A stretch of DNA of 64,000 bases from Enhygromyxa salina (GCF_000737335.2 NZ_JMCC02000062.1:1-64000); one strand, 5' to 3'; shown: positions 8,137 through 17,004, numbered from the stretch's first letter. Numbers and translations: made by a program. Notes: generated by a model from the letters alone, not told the origin.

Positions 8137-8164
8137 TTGCCCTCGTGGTCGCCTTTGTTATGCT
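8137..8164 (+). promoter_or_regulatory. Candidate sigma-70-type promoter for the methyltransferase/PLP-fold fusion gene
   Basis: TTGCCC (8137-8142) and TATGCT (8159-8164) separated by 16 bp, in a locally AT-rich upstream region. The predicted leader is about 20 nt and carries a purine-rich GGTGGGGAACGAGA element before the ATG at 8192. Confidence 0.5.
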
Positions 8165-8191
8165 CCGCGGGTTGGTGGGGAACGAGATACA

Positions 8192-9943
8192 ATGAACGAT
8201 TTGTCCTTCGATCATTGCGAGTCGCTGGCGCCGGTCACCGAGCAGATCATCGATCAGCCATCCACGGCGATGGTTCTACAATGGCAAGAGGTCGACGCCG
8301 CGCTCGACCAGTTAATTCGTTCGCAGTTGGGGCCCAAGCCGCAGCCACAGCCAACCCCCCGGCTTCGCGTTCTGGATCTTGGCTGCGGAACGGGGCGCAG
8401 CAGCGCGATCCTCTGCAACATTCTGGCGAACCGCGTGCAGTCGCTGACCTTGGTCGATGGCAGCGAGGTCGCGCTCGAGCGGGCCAAGCAACGGCTCGCG
8501 GCGCACGAGCCCCAGGTTCACCACGCCGAGCTCGACACCCTGCAAGACGCATTGCAAGCCGGGCGCCTCGCGGAAGGTAGCTTTGATGTGGTCATCTCGG
8601 CGCACGCGGTTCACCACTTGTCGCACGCCAACAAGCGCGCGTTGTTTTCTGCGGTGTCTCGGCTCTTGGCACTCGGAGGCAAATTCATCATGATCGATAT
8701 TCTGCGGCTCTCGAGCTTCGAGTGTGAACTCGCGGAAGTAGCAGAGCGCGATATACAAGCGCGCGCGCGAAGCCGCGTGGCCGCGATCTCTGACGGCCCG
8801 CTCGCGCGTGCACCAACAATCAACGCAACAATCGATCGCCGCGCAACGCTCAACGAGCATCTCGCATGGCTTCGCCAGGCCAACATGGAGCCCGCGTGCG
8901 CGTGGCGCGGGCTCGACACGGCGATCTTCATCGCCCGCGCCCGGGCTCGTCGGGGCACCCATGCCTTTCGACCGGAGCTCGCGCCGCCTCAGTTCGACTC
9001 TGTGCTCGAGACCATCGGCAACACGCCGCTGGTGGCGCTGCGCCGCGTGTGTCGCGACTTGAACGGCCTCGTGGTGATGAAGCTCGAGGCGTTCAACCCC
9101 GGCAACAGCACCACAGACCGGGTCGCCATAGAGATGCTCCGCGCAGCCAGGCGCAGCGCGGCCTTGCAACCTGGGCAAGTGGTCGTAGAGGTCGTGCACG
9201 GAGCCACCGGCGCCGGTTTGGCGCTTGGCTGCTGTGTGCTCGGGCATCCGTTCGTCGCGGTGATGAGCCGCGGCGGCTCGATGGAGCGGGCCCAAATGAT
9301 GCGCAGCTTTGGGGCCCAGGTCGTGCTCGTGGATCAAGACGTCGACTCGACCCCCGGGCAGCTTTCGAGCCGTGATCGTGCGCTCGCAGAGGCGCGCGCC
9401 CACCAGCTGGTCCGCGAGCACGGCTACTTTCGGGTTGACCAATTCGAGCTTCGCGCCAGCGTGCGCGCGCACGAGTACGGCACCGCCCAAGAGTTGCTTC
9501 GTCAGAGCAACACCCCAATTGATGGGTTCGTCGACCTCGTGGGCCCGGGGGGGACCTTCAGCGGAGTCGCGCGCGGGCTCAAGGCTGCGCAGCCAAGCAC
9601 CGTGTGCATGGCGATCGAGTCCGCGCCCGCGCCCGGCCTCGCGGGTTCGCACATCACGGACCTTCGTGACGGCGCGGGTGACGGGGACCGCGTTCGGGAT
9701 CGTCCGCAACTCGATCGCTCGGACTGTGACGGGTTGCTGACCGTCTCCAACGAAGACGCGATCGCCCATGCCCGTCTGCTCGCCCGGGCCGAGGGGATCT
9801 TTGCTGGGTACGCGACCGGGGCCAACCTCGCTGGTGCGATGTTGCTGCTCGAGCAGCTTGGGCCTGGGGCGGTGGTCGCTTGTCTCGCGAGCGACAGCGG
9901 CCTCGACTATCTGAACACCGCGCTTCACAGCGCGACCATCTGA
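8192..9943 (+). CDS. Fusion of a SAM methyltransferase domain and a catalytically altered cysteine-synthase-fold domain
   Basis: 583 aa. Residues about 55-200 form a class I methyltransferase domain: VLDLGCGTGRS (SAM motif I), acidic LVDGSE, and FDVVISAHAVHHL. Residues about 268-578 follow the cysteine synthase/CBS family: ETIGNTPLVALRR, VMKLEAFNPGNSTTDR, GPGGTFSGVARGLK, SNEDAIAHARLLARAEGIFAGYATGAN. The family PLP lysine (NPGGSVKDR) is Thr308 here, and the phosphate-side TSGNTG loop reads GATGAG. Schiff-base catalysis as in cysteine synthase is therefore unlikely; the domain may bind ligand, scaffold, or use another chemistry. The frame is open upstream, but ATG 8192 has the best leader and begins the domain. 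No biosynthetic cluster surrounds it. It converges 4 nt from folE2. Confidence 0.83.
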   Translation: MNDLSFDHCESLAPVTEQIIDQPSTAMVLQWQEVDAALDQLIRSQLGPKPQPQPTPRLRVLDLGCGTGRSSAILCNILANRVQSLTLVDGSEVALERAKQRLAAHEPQVHHAELDTLQDALQAGRLAEGSFDVVISAHAVHHLSHANKRALFSAVSRLLALGGKFIMIDILRLSSFECELAEVAERDIQARARSRVAAISDGPLARAPTINATIDRRATLNEHLAWLRQANMEPACAWRGLDTAIFIARARARRGTHAFRPELAPPQFDSVLETIGNTPLVALRRVCRDLNGLVVMKLEAFNPGNSTTDRVAIEMLRAARRSAALQPGQVVVEVVHGATGAGLALGCCVLGHPFVAVMSRGGSMERAQMMRSFGAQVVLVDQDVDSTPGQLSSRDRALAEARAHQLVREHGYFRVDQFELRASVRAHEYGTAQELLRQSNTPIDGFVDLVGPGGTFSGVARGLKAAQPSTVCMAIESAPAPGLAGSHITDLRDGAGDGDRVRDRPQLDRSDCDGLLTVSNEDAIAHARLLARAEGIFAGYATGANLAGAMLLLEQLGPGAVVACLASDSGLDYLNTALHSATI

Positions 9944-9947
9944 CGGC

Positions 9948-10784
9948 TCAGGCCGGCCGAGACCAGGTCACCTGCGCGAACGCAGCGTGATTGTGGATGC
10001 TCTCGTGGTTCTCGGCGTGCACGCGGAACCAGCGTATGCGGCGATCATCTTGCAGCACCCGCGCGACGTTGCGGACCATGTCCTCGACGAACACGGGGTT
10101 GTCGTAAGCCTGAACCGTCACGTAGGCCTCGTCGGGCCGCTTGAGCAGCGGGTACACCGGCGCCGAGGCCGATCGCTCGGCGACGTCGATCAACTCTTCG
10201 ATCCACACGAGCTGCGGCGCGCCGTCATCATCGTGATCCGTTCGCACGCTGATCGTGATGTAGCCGCGCTGGTTGTGGGCGCCACGCTCGGAGATGGCCT
10301 TGCTGCACGGGCACAGGCTGGTCACGGGCACCCGCACTCGCAGCACGAAGTCGTTGGGCGTCGGCGCGTCGCTGACCTCGCCAATGAACGCGCAGGCGTA
10401 GTCCATCAGCGCCTTGGCGCCGCTGACCGGGGCGGCGCGCTCCAAGAAGTAGGGGAACTCGACCTCGATGCGGGCGCTGGCGGCGTCGAGCCGGTCACGA
10501 AGATCACGGAGGATCGCCGGCACGGTGCGCATCGTGACCTCGCCGTGGTGCTCGTTGAGCACCTCCACGAACCGGCTCATGTGTGTGCCCTTTTGCTCGC
10601 GCGGCAGCGACACCGACATCGTGAATGTGCCGATCGTCCGCTGCTTCTCGGTCGCGCGGTCGAGCACGACGATCGGGTGGCTGAGACCGGCTACGCCCAC
10701 GCGGTCGAGGGCGATCTCTCGATCATCGAAGAGGCCCTGGACGTCCTGCATCGTCGGCGTCGTACCACGGTTTTGTGGGGGCAC
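9948..10784 (-). CDS. folE2: GTP cyclohydrolase FolE2 (type IB)
   Basis: Converts GTP to 7,8-dihydroneopterin triphosphate, the first step of folate (and related pterin) synthesis; type IB enzymes tolerate different metals under zinc limitation. Family motifs include DREIALDRVGVAGLSHPIVVLDR, KGTHMSRFVEVLNE, VPVTSLCPCSKAISERGAHNQRG (metal/catalytic Cys) and HAENHESIHNHAAF. The length of 278 aa is close to the norm. The GTG start at 10784 lies 33 nt after the phosphatase stop; an ATG at 10751 (MQDVQGLFDD) is an equally plausible start. Last gene of a minus-strand unit with the phosphatase and moeB. No zinc-uptake regulator site is obvious. Confidence 0.93.
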   Translation of the reverse strand: MPPQNRGTTPTMQDVQGLFDDREIALDRVGVAGLSHPIVVLDRATEKQRTIGTFTMSVSLPREQKGTHMSRFVEVLNEHHGEVTMRTVPAILRDLRDRLDAASARIEVEFPYFLERAAPVSGAKALMDYACAFIGEVSDAPTPNDFVLRVRVPVTSLCPCSKAISERGAHNQRGYITISVRTDHDDDGAPQLVWIEELIDVAERSASAPVYPLLKRPDEAYVTVQAYDNPVFVEDMVRNVARVLQDDRRIRWFRVHAENHESIHNHAAFAQVTWSRPA

Positions 10785-10817
10785 AACACCGCTGGCTTCC
10801 GCGTGGGCGAGCGGCGC

Positions 10818-11486
10818 TCACAGGTTGCGAGCGACCAGCGACCAGCGCTTGCGGTCCCAGCTGAGCAAGTTCGCCGTGGCGTTGCGCAGCTGGAACTGCG
10901 GCCAGTCGCGCAGCGGCTGGTTGAGCGCGTGACAGACGAACGCAGCCTGGGCCATCTGGTGGCAGACAACCGCGATCACGCGGCCGCGCCAGCTGCCGCC
11001 AAGCTGCGCCAGGATCTGCTGGACCCCGCCGTCGACGCGCTGTGCCAGCTCGCCCATGCTCTCGCCGCCGCCGGGGATCTGCACGTGGGTGGGATCCCGC
11101 TTCCAGGCCCGGAAGAACGCGGCGTGCTCGGTCAAGATCGGTTGGAAGTCGAGGCCTTCGAACGCGCCCTGATCCAGCTCGCGCAGGCCTTCGATGACGA
11201 CCGGGGCGCCCGCCGCCCCGGCCAACCCTGCCGCCGCCAACCCTGCCGCGGTCTGCTGGGCCCGCTGCTGCGGCGAGCACCAGACTTTATCGACCTCACC
11301 TGCGAATCGTTGCCCGAGCGCGGCCGCCTGCTCACGACCGCGCTCGTCCAAGGGAGGATCCGAGCGCCCGCCGCAAAACCGATGCTCGGCGTTGAACGAG
11401 GTCCGGCCGTGACGGACCAACAACACCGCGAGCGCGCGTTGGTCCGCGACGCGGCGCCATGGTTGATCAGAGCCGTCCAAGCTCAC
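10818..11486 (-). CDS. Histidine phosphatase family protein (phosphoglycerate-mutase-like)
   Basis: 222 aa. The catalytic signature is LLVRHGRTSFN (RHG with the phospho-accepting His), followed by WCSPQQRAQQTA, ELDQGAFEGLDF and VCHQMAQAAFVCHAL (second catalytic His). This two-histidine architecture fits cofactor-dependent mutases, alpha-ribazole phosphatase (CobC) and broad sugar-phosphate phosphatases; no cobalamin genes are nearby. The start overlaps the end of moeB by 4 nt and the stop is 33 nt from folE2, so it sits in the middle of an operon. A phosphatase step in pterin or molybdopterin metabolism is possible by context only. Confidence 0.85.
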   Translation of the reverse strand: MSLDGSDQPWRRVADQRALAVLLVRHGRTSFNAEHRFCGGRSDPPLDERGREQAAALGQRFAGEVDKVWCSPQQRAQQTAAGLAAAGLAGAAGAPVVIEGLRELDQGAFEGLDFQPILTEHAAFFRAWKRDPTHVQIPGGGESMGELAQRVDGGVQQILAQLGGSWRGRVIAVVCHQMAQAAFVCHALNQPLRDWPQFQLRNATANLLSWDRKRWSLVARNL

Positions 11487-12667
11487 TGGACATTACAAAA
11501 TTGCTCGTAGTCGATCAGCTGAATCTCTTCAGGCGGCTTCGAGCACACGCGGCAGTGGGGATCCTTGCGCAGCTTCATGGTCCGCCACGTGGTCGCGAGG
11601 GCGTCAAACACCATCAGCCGACCCGACAAGGACTCGCCGACCCCCAAGATGATCTTGAGCGCCTCGTTGGCCTGCAGCATGCCGATCATGCCGGGCAACA
11701 CCCCGAGCACGCCGGCCTCTTGGCACGAGGGCGCCATCCCGGGCGGGGGCGGATCCGGGTACAGGCAGCGGTAGCAGGGCCCGCCGTCTTCGGGGTTCGC
11801 CATGAAGGTGGTGATCTGGCCCTCGAACCGGAAGATCGACGCGTGCACGACCGGCTTGCCCAGCTTGAGGCTGGCGTCGTTGAGCAGGTAGCGGGTTGGG
11901 AAGTTGTCCGCGCCGTCGACGATCAGATCGTACTGCGAGATGATGTCGAGCACGTTCGAGCTGTCGAGCCGATCCTCGATCGGGATCACCTTCACGTCGG
12001 GGTTGAGCGCTTGCAGGGTCTTGCGCGCGCTCTCGACCTTGGTCATGCCCAGCCGCTCGATGTTGTGCAGGACCTGGCGCTGCAGGTTGGACTCGTCGAC
12101 CACGTCATCGTCGACGATGCCGATCGTGCCGACGCCCGCGGCCGCCAAGTACAGCGCGCTCGGCGAGCCCAGCCCGCCCGCGCCCAAGAACAGCACCTTG
12201 GCGTCGAGCAGCTTGCCCTGGCCGGCCTCGCCGACCTCGGGCAGCATGATGTGCCTGCTGTAGCGCTTGAGCTGCTCGGCGCTCAGCACCCGCGGTCGCT
12301 CGAACGGGAACCCAGCGTTCTTCCAGGCCCGAAACCCGCCGACCATCGACGAGACCTTGGTGTAGCCAAGTTCGCTGAGTGAGCGAGCGCCCAGCGCCGA
12401 GCGGACACCACCTGCGCAGTAGACGATCACCTCGCGGTCGCGATCGGCGACCAGATCTTCGATCTTGAGCTCCAAGAACCCGCGGGGGATCCACTCCGCC
12501 GTTGGGATGAAGCCTTGCTCGTACTCGTCGCGCTCGCGCACGTCGACCAGCACCGGGGGCGCGCTGCTCCCCTTGGGATCATCGAGTACGCGGGCTTTGG
12601 TGTCCTCGGCCGAGACTTCGTGGATACCTTGTTTGACCTGGGACAGGACTTCGTTGAACGTCGCCAT
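11483..12667 (-). CDS. moeB: MoeB/ThiF-type adenylyltransferase with N-terminal rhodanese domain
   Basis: 394 aa. Residues about 1-115 are a rhodanese domain with catalytic loop VYCAGGVRS (Cys followed by GGxRS). The rest is an E1-like adenylyltransferase: LSAEQLKRYSRHIMLPEVGEAGQGKL, ATP loop GAGGLGSPSALYLAAAGVG, DDDVVDESNLQRQVLH, zinc Cys pairs CYRC and CRVC, and ARNPED-like CQEAGVLG. Such fusions activate a sulfur-carrier C-terminus (MoaD/ThiS/CysO type) and can deliver sulfur, joining thiolation to molybdopterin, thiamin or tRNA pathways. Rhodanese is C-terminal in MOCS3 but N-terminal here. First gene of the unit with the phosphatase and folE2. The molybdoenzyme at 4287 would be one consumer of the cofactor. 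Confidence 0.92.
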   Translation of the reverse strand: MATFNEVLSQVKQGIHEVSAEDTKARVLDDPKGSSAPPVLVDVRERDEYEQGFIPTAEWIPRGFLELKIEDLVADRDREVIVYCAGGVRSALGARSLSELGYTKVSSMVGGFRAWKNAGFPFERPRVLSAEQLKRYSRHIMLPEVGEAGQGKLLDAKVLFLGAGGLGSPSALYLAAAGVGTIGIVDDDVVDESNLQRQVLHNIERLGMTKVESARKTLQALNPDVKVIPIEDRLDSSNVLDIISQYDLIVDGADNFPTRYLLNDASLKLGKPVVHASIFRFEGQITTFMANPEDGGPCYRCLYPDPPPPGMAPSCQEAGVLGVLPGMIGMLQANEALKIILGVGESLSGRLMVFDALATTWRTMKLRKDPHCRVCSKPPEEIQLIDYEQFCNVQ

Positions 12668-12789
12668 TGATTTACCTGTTCTTCGTGGGGTTGTTTGACC
12701 CGACGATTTTGCTGATTAGAGCATGCCAGGTGCCTGCCAGACTCTGACCGAACTGGTCCAGGTCGTCAACGATGACATTGTACGGGTCA

Positions 12790-12800
12790 TTTACCGTAAA
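12790..12800. promoter_or_regulatory. Small dyad TTTAC-C-GTAAA upstream of moeB
   Basis: An 11-bp dyad with 5-bp arms in an AT-richer pocket 123 bp before the moeB ATG, in the 278-bp gap between moeB and the zinc-ribbon gene. It could be an operator or a chance palindrome. A 70-codon frame (12672-12884, minus) also crosses this gap but lacks an ATG and homology. Confidence 0.3.
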
Positions 12801-12945
12801 ATAGCTCGCCGCCTGGTGCCCGCAGGTGGGCGAGTCGTCCCCGCCCGAGCTGATGGCCGTTCGCTGCTCGGTGAACCGTTGCACGCAGGTGTCCGCAAGC
12901 GGGCGAGAAGTCTTCGCCCGAGCTGAACGCAGCTGGCGTCCGCGC

Positions 12946-13371
12946 CTACAGGCGCTTCGCGTGGAGCAGCACCTTCAGGCCCTCCGAGAAGTTGACGCGG
13001 ATCTTGCTGTCCTCGACGCCACACACGACGCCGGGTCCAAACTTCTTGTGCTGGATTTGATCGCCAAGGCTGAAGCGCTCGCTGATCCCATAGTCGCGCG
13101 TGGGCTTGTTGGGATCGAGCACGATGCCCGCGCTCGCGGTTGGCTTGGCACGGGCGCGCGTAGCCTTGGGACCCGCGCTCTCGACCTTGCGTCGCGTGGG
13201 GTTGAGGTTGGCGTCGGGAGCGTCACCGGTTGGCTTGAAGCGGTGCTGCTTGTTGCACTGCTTGCACTGCACCTTGGTGATCTTGTCGCCGATCTTCGCG
13301 ACGACGACGTGCCACACGTCGCCGCACGGATTGCACATCGCTTCGATGTCAGAGCCAACTTCAAAGGCCAT
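12946..13371 (-). CDS. Zinc-ribbon protein with a C-terminal small beta-barrel-like domain
   Basis: 141 aa. The N-terminus has paired cysteines CNPCG and CKQCNKQHRF spaced like a zinc ribbon. A Lys/Arg/Ala-rich linker follows. The C-terminal part, SLGDQIQHKKFGPGVVCGVEDSKIRVNFSEGLKVLLH, resembles the SH3-like fold seen in CarD/Tudor-type and helicase-tail domains (pattern: hydrophobic, KFGxGxV, then a strand with VxF). A nucleic-acid or RNA polymerase-associated role is an inference. A TACACT box (plus-strand complement at 13381-13386) lies 9 nt before the ATG, pointing to a short-leader mRNA. Confidence 0.7.
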   Translation of the reverse strand: MAFEVGSDIEAMCNPCGDVWHVVVAKIGDKITKVQCKQCNKQHRFKPTGDAPDANLNPTRRKVESAGPKATRARAKPTASAGIVLDPNKPTRDYGISERFSLGDQIQHKKFGPGVVCGVEDSKIRVNFSEGLKVLLHAKRL

Positions 13372-13439
13372 CGCGGGGCGAGTGTAGTCGTTAACGGCCG
13401 GCCGTCACCCCACCGCGCCGACTCTCTTCGTACCCGCCT

Positions 13440-14345
13440 TCAGCGCAGCTCGATGCCGGCGAACAGATCCCGGCCCATGACCGACTCGTAGCCAGCCGCG
13501 TAGCCGTTGGCCGTGGGCCGTGACACCACCAGCTCACAGTGCGAGCGGCACCCACAGCTGGGGAGCTCGAGGCCCAACTCCGCGACGATGCGCTCGAGCG
13601 CGTGCGCGAACACCTGCGCCCGGCGAGAGCGGAGCTTGTACACGGAGGCTTCAGCCGGGACGGGCACGCTGCCCAGCAGGATCATCGCGTCAACGGCGTA
13701 AGCCCGGCCGAGCTCGAGCAAGCCCGCGATGGTGAGCTCGCGCTGGCACGACACGAGGTTGCGCAGCTGCTGGGTGTGAAGCTGACCCACGACCACCACC
13801 ACGTTGCGCACGTCCGCGGCTTCCACGTTGCGGACCAGCGGCATGAAGCCGTTGGGTTGGTCGTGGATGCCCGGCATCACCGGGCCGATCCGCGCGACGA
13901 TCGGGAGCTCGAGGGTCTCGATGTGCTGGGCCTGAAGCAGCAGGGCCACCGCCGGATCGGCTTGCTCACCAAGCAGGGCGCGCTGCACCTCTGGCTTGTG
14001 GTGGGCGACCTCGAGCTCGACCACGACGCCAGCGCCGAGATCTTGGGCCTCTGTCAGGGCTGCGACGACCCGCTTGGGCATGACGACCCGGGTTCGGACG
14101 ACGACCCGGCGGCCGCGCACGGCCAGCCACCCGATTGCATGGGCGATCCAGCTGGCATCTTCGCGGGACCGCATCAACAAACTGACAACGGGGACCCTCG
14201 AGCCGCGCGACTCACGCTCAGCGAGCAACTCGGACAGCATGGGCTCGAGCTGACCCCGCTCGAAGTGGTCCGCGAGGCCCCAAATGGCCAAATGCTCACC
14301 ATCGCAGGCTCGTTCGACGGTTTTTGCGTGGCGTGGGGAACTCAT
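13440..14345 (-). CDS. TIM-barrel protein resembling radical SAM/spore photolyase-like proteins but without the CxxxCxxC motif
   Basis: 301 aa. The central part (RTRVVMPKRVVAALTEAQDLGAGVVVELEV... LELPIVARIGPVMPGIHDQPNGFMPLVRNVEAADV) follows the strand-helix pattern of DNA-repair-photolyase-like radical SAM proteins, in particular the PVxPGxxD segment. No CxxxCxxC cluster motif exists near the N-terminus; the only cysteine cluster is C-terminal (SCGCRSHC). Either this is a non-radical descendant or the family resemblance is superficial. The function is unknown. It lies 68 nt from the zinc-ribbon gene in the same direction. An ATG with an upstream CAGGA element supports the start. Confidence 0.5.
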   Translation of the reverse strand: MSSPRHAKTVERACDGEHLAIWGLADHFERGQLEPMLSELLAERESRGSRVPVVSLLMRSREDASWIAHAIGWLAVRGRRVVVRTRVVMPKRVVAALTEAQDLGAGVVVELEVAHHKPEVQRALLGEQADPAVALLLQAQHIETLELPIVARIGPVMPGIHDQPNGFMPLVRNVEAADVRNVVVVVGQLHTQQLRNLVSCQRELTIAGLLELGRAYAVDAMILLGSVPVPAEASVYKLRSRRAQVFAHALERIVAELGLELPSCGCRSHCELVVSRPTANGYAAGYESVMGRDLFAGIELR

Positions 14346-14585
14346 GACCAGTCCTGATAAGTTGTATAGTGTGATGCTGGGGTCCGCGCCAGGCCTCTTG
14401 GATCACCTGATCTGTCTCAGACAACGCGCTACCAGCTTCCCTGGGCCAAATACGGTCGAAAGGACAGCCACCGCGGATGGCGCATGCTCTGGCCCCACCT
14501 GCTGCCCACTCTCAAAGCCCCGCGCATCGCGCTGGCCCGTGCCTCTAAAAGTCTGGTCCCGCCTGTGCTAGACGACGGCCAAGCC

Positions 14586-16007
14586 GTGACTAGCGACAAT
14601 TTAAGCTCAGAGCCCGACGACACACCGGGCGAGCACACCGCCGGCAAGAACCACCCGCTGCCGCTGGCAGACATCGACACCGAAGCCCTCAAGGTCGTCC
14701 GCAAGCTGCTCGCGGCCAACCATGAGGCCTATCTGGTCGGGGGGTGTGTTCGGGATCTCTACCTCAACCGCAAACCCAAGGACTTCGACGTCGCGACGAG
14801 CGCCCGGCCGGAGCAGATCCGCCGCGTGTTTCGCAACAGTCGGATCATCGGTCGGCGGTTCAAGCTCGCGCATGTGTTCTTTGGATCGAAGATCATCGAG
14901 ACCGCGACGTTTCGCTCGGTCCCGAACGAAGACGCGCCCAACGAGGGCGAGTCCGATGACGACGACCTGCTGATCACCCACGACAACGAGTGGGGCAACA
15001 TCGAGCAGGACGCTCGGCGGCGCGACTTCACGATCAACGGGCTGTTCTACGACATCGAGCACGAGGAGATCGTCGACTTCGTCGATGGCGTGGCCGATCT
15101 CGATCGCGGTGTGGTCCGCACGATCGGCGACCCCGAGGTCCGTTTTCGTGAGGATCCCGTGCGGATGATCCGGGCGATCAAGTTCGCCGCGCGTCTGGAC
15201 TTCACGATCGAGTCGGACTCGTGGGCGGCCCTGCTCGCCTGCGCCCCCGACATCGCCCGCTGCTCGCGGGCCCGCCTGGTCGAGGAGCTCTACAAGCTGC
15301 TCCGCGGCGGCGCGGCCAAGCGCGCGTTCGAGCTGATGCTCGAGGCCAACCTGTTTCAACACATCTGGCCGGCCTACATGGAGCTCTATGACGACGTCGG
15401 CGGGCTTCGTCGTCCCAGCCGCGCGCAGCCCTCGGATCAGCCGGGCTCGTTGTTTTGGCGCTACCTCGGCGCGCTCGATGACTACGTGATCGAGACCGGC
15501 CACGTGCCCAGCAACGGGGTGATCCAAGCGATCTTGTTCGCGCCCCTGCTCGATCAGCTGCTGCTCGAGGCCAACCGGGCCGAGCTCGACGTCCGCGTTG
15601 ACGACCTGATGACCCCGCCCTGCGGCGCGCTGGGTGTGGCCCGCCGCGATCGCGAGCTCGCGCGGCAGATCTTCATGGCCCACCGCCGGATGATCCAGCC
15701 CAGCCGCAAGCGCGGGCGCAAGGCGTCGCTGGTCCAGCGCCAGTATTTTCACGACGCCTTGTTGTTCTTGGGCTTCTCGGTTGAAGCGCGGGACCTCGAC
15801 GGCAGCGCCTTGGATCAGTGGCGCGCGCTCGCGGTCGTGCACAACAGCAAGGCCGACGGGCCCGACGATGACGGCGGCGGTGGCGATCGCGGCGGGTCTG
15901 GCGGGCAGCGCAAGCGCAAGCGCAGCCGTCGGCGAGGCAAGTCCAAGTCCGGTCCGCGATCGGGTGGTGGCCGGACCGGCGCGTCGCGCTCGGCGAGCGA
16001 GAGCTGA
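14586..16007 (+). CDS. pcnB: Poly(A) polymerase I / CCA-adding-like nucleotidyltransferase
   Basis: Adds 3' poly(A) tails to RNA. Motifs: YLVGGCVRDLYLNRKPKDFDVATSARPEQIRRVFRNSRIIGRRFKLAHV (GG...DxD nucleotidyltransferase core), RRDFTINGLFYD and DPEVRFREDPVRMIRAIKFAARL. These are typical of PcnB, and a basic RKRKRSRRRGKSK tail is common in RNA-binding PcnB proteins. About 473 aa from this start. The GTG at 14586 begins the acidic N-terminus (VTSDNLSSEPDD). An in-frame ATG at 14484 would add 34 residues whose sequence looks like upstream DNA rather than protein. Followed after 2 nt by a methyltransferase gene. Confidence 0.88.
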   Translation: MTSDNLSSEPDDTPGEHTAGKNHPLPLADIDTEALKVVRKLLAANHEAYLVGGCVRDLYLNRKPKDFDVATSARPEQIRRVFRNSRIIGRRFKLAHVFFGSKIIETATFRSVPNEDAPNEGESDDDDLLITHDNEWGNIEQDARRRDFTINGLFYDIEHEEIVDFVDGVADLDRGVVRTIGDPEVRFREDPVRMIRAIKFAARLDFTIESDSWAALLACAPDIARCSRARLVEELYKLLRGGAAKRAFELMLEANLFQHIWPAYMELYDDVGGLRRPSRAQPSDQPGSLFWRYLGALDDYVIETGHVPSNGVIQAILFAPLLDQLLLEANRAELDVRVDDLMTPPCGALGVARRDRELARQIFMAHRRMIQPSRKRGRKASLVQRQYFHDALLFLGFSVEARDLDGSALDQWRALAVVHNSKADGPDDDGGGGDRGGSGGQRKRKRSRRRGKSKSGPRSGGGRTGASRSASES

Positions 16008-16009
16008 GC

Positions 16010-16900
16010 GTGGGCCGGCGCGACGAGCAGCGAGCCAAGGGCAAACAAGCACGGGCCGAGCAGCTCGCACAGGAGCTCGCGCGCGGAACGACGGAGCACT
16101 ACGTCGATCCGCTGCTCTACGATCTCGAGTACGCGGATCAGCACGACGACGTCGATTGGTACGGGGCGCTGGCCGATGAGCGCGGCGTTGGCAAGACGAT
16201 CCTCGAGCTCGGGGCTGGCAGCGGGCGGATCTCGATCCCGCTCGCGGACGCCGGCCATCACCTGCTCGCGCTCGATCGCATGCAGCCCATGCTCGATCAC
16301 TTGTTCACCAAGCTCGACCGGCTAGCGAAGGTGGGCGAGCCGGTGTCGGGCACGATCGAGCCGCTGCTGGCCGATATGACCCAGATTCCGCTCGCGGACC
16401 ACAGCGTGGGCTTGGTGATCGCGCCGTTCAACTGCTTGATGCATCTGTACACGTGGCGGGAGCTGCTCGCGTGCTTCCGTGAGGTCTACCGCGTGCTCGA
16501 GCCCGGCGGGTCGTTTGGCTTTGACGTGCTGCTGCCGGATCTGGACTGGCTGCGCTGGGACCCCCACGAGCGCCACGCGGTCACCCGCTTCGAGCACCCC
16601 CGGACCGGCGCGCAGATGATCTACTCGACCAACCACGAGTACGATCCCGACACCCAGATCTGCGATGTGCGGATCTACTACGACGACTACGACTTGGAGT
16701 GGGACGGCCTGCGGCCCGGCGTGAAGCCGGTGTCGATCGTGCACCTCGCCCATCGGCAGATCTTCCCGGAGGAGGCGCGCGCGCTGCTTGGGGTGGCCGG
16801 GTTCGAGATCGAGAGCCACACCGGGGACTTCTTGGATCTCTCGCTGTCGAGCGACGTCGAGGTTCAGGTGTTCGTGTGTACCAAGCCCACGAAGCCGTGA
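16010..16900 (+). CDS. Class I SAM-dependent methyltransferase
   Basis: 296 aa. The SAM-binding motif is TILELGAGSGRISIPLADAGHHLLALDRM; motif II-like LADMTQIPLADHSVGLVIAPFNCLMHL and a post-II strand RVLEPGGSFGFDVLLPD follow. The C-terminal half carries Tyr/Asp-rich strands (IYYDDYDLEWDGLRPGVKPVSIVHLAHRQIFPEEA) seen in small-molecule methyltransferases of the Methyltransf_25 kind. The substrate is unknown. The GTG start lies 2 nt after the pcnB stop, so the two are co-transcribed; a role in RNA modification is possible but only by position. Confidence 0.82.
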   Translation: MGRRDEQRAKGKQARAEQLAQELARGTTEHYVDPLLYDLEYADQHDDVDWYGALADERGVGKTILELGAGSGRISIPLADAGHHLLALDRMQPMLDHLFTKLDRLAKVGEPVSGTIEPLLADMTQIPLADHSVGLVIAPFNCLMHLYTWRELLACFREVYRVLEPGGSFGFDVLLPDLDWLRWDPHERHAVTRFEHPRTGAQMIYSTNHEYDPDTQICDVRIYYDDYDLEWDGLRPGVKPVSIVHLAHRQIFPEEARALLGVAGFEIESHTGDFLDLSLSSDVEVQVFVCTKPTKP

Positions 16901-17004
16901 CCGTCGCGGGGGCGCGGCGATGCGAAACAGCACGCGAGCGACCCGGATGCGGGCGAGATCGATCCCAACCGGCGCGCGCGACGATCCTGCGCTAGCCTGG
17001 CCCG

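Noticed and set aside
12672..12884. A 70-codon minus-strand frame before moeB
   Set aside because: It begins with GTG, has no ribosome-binding site or recognisable domain, and spans the AT-rich promoter pocket with a dyad. It is more likely a leader region.
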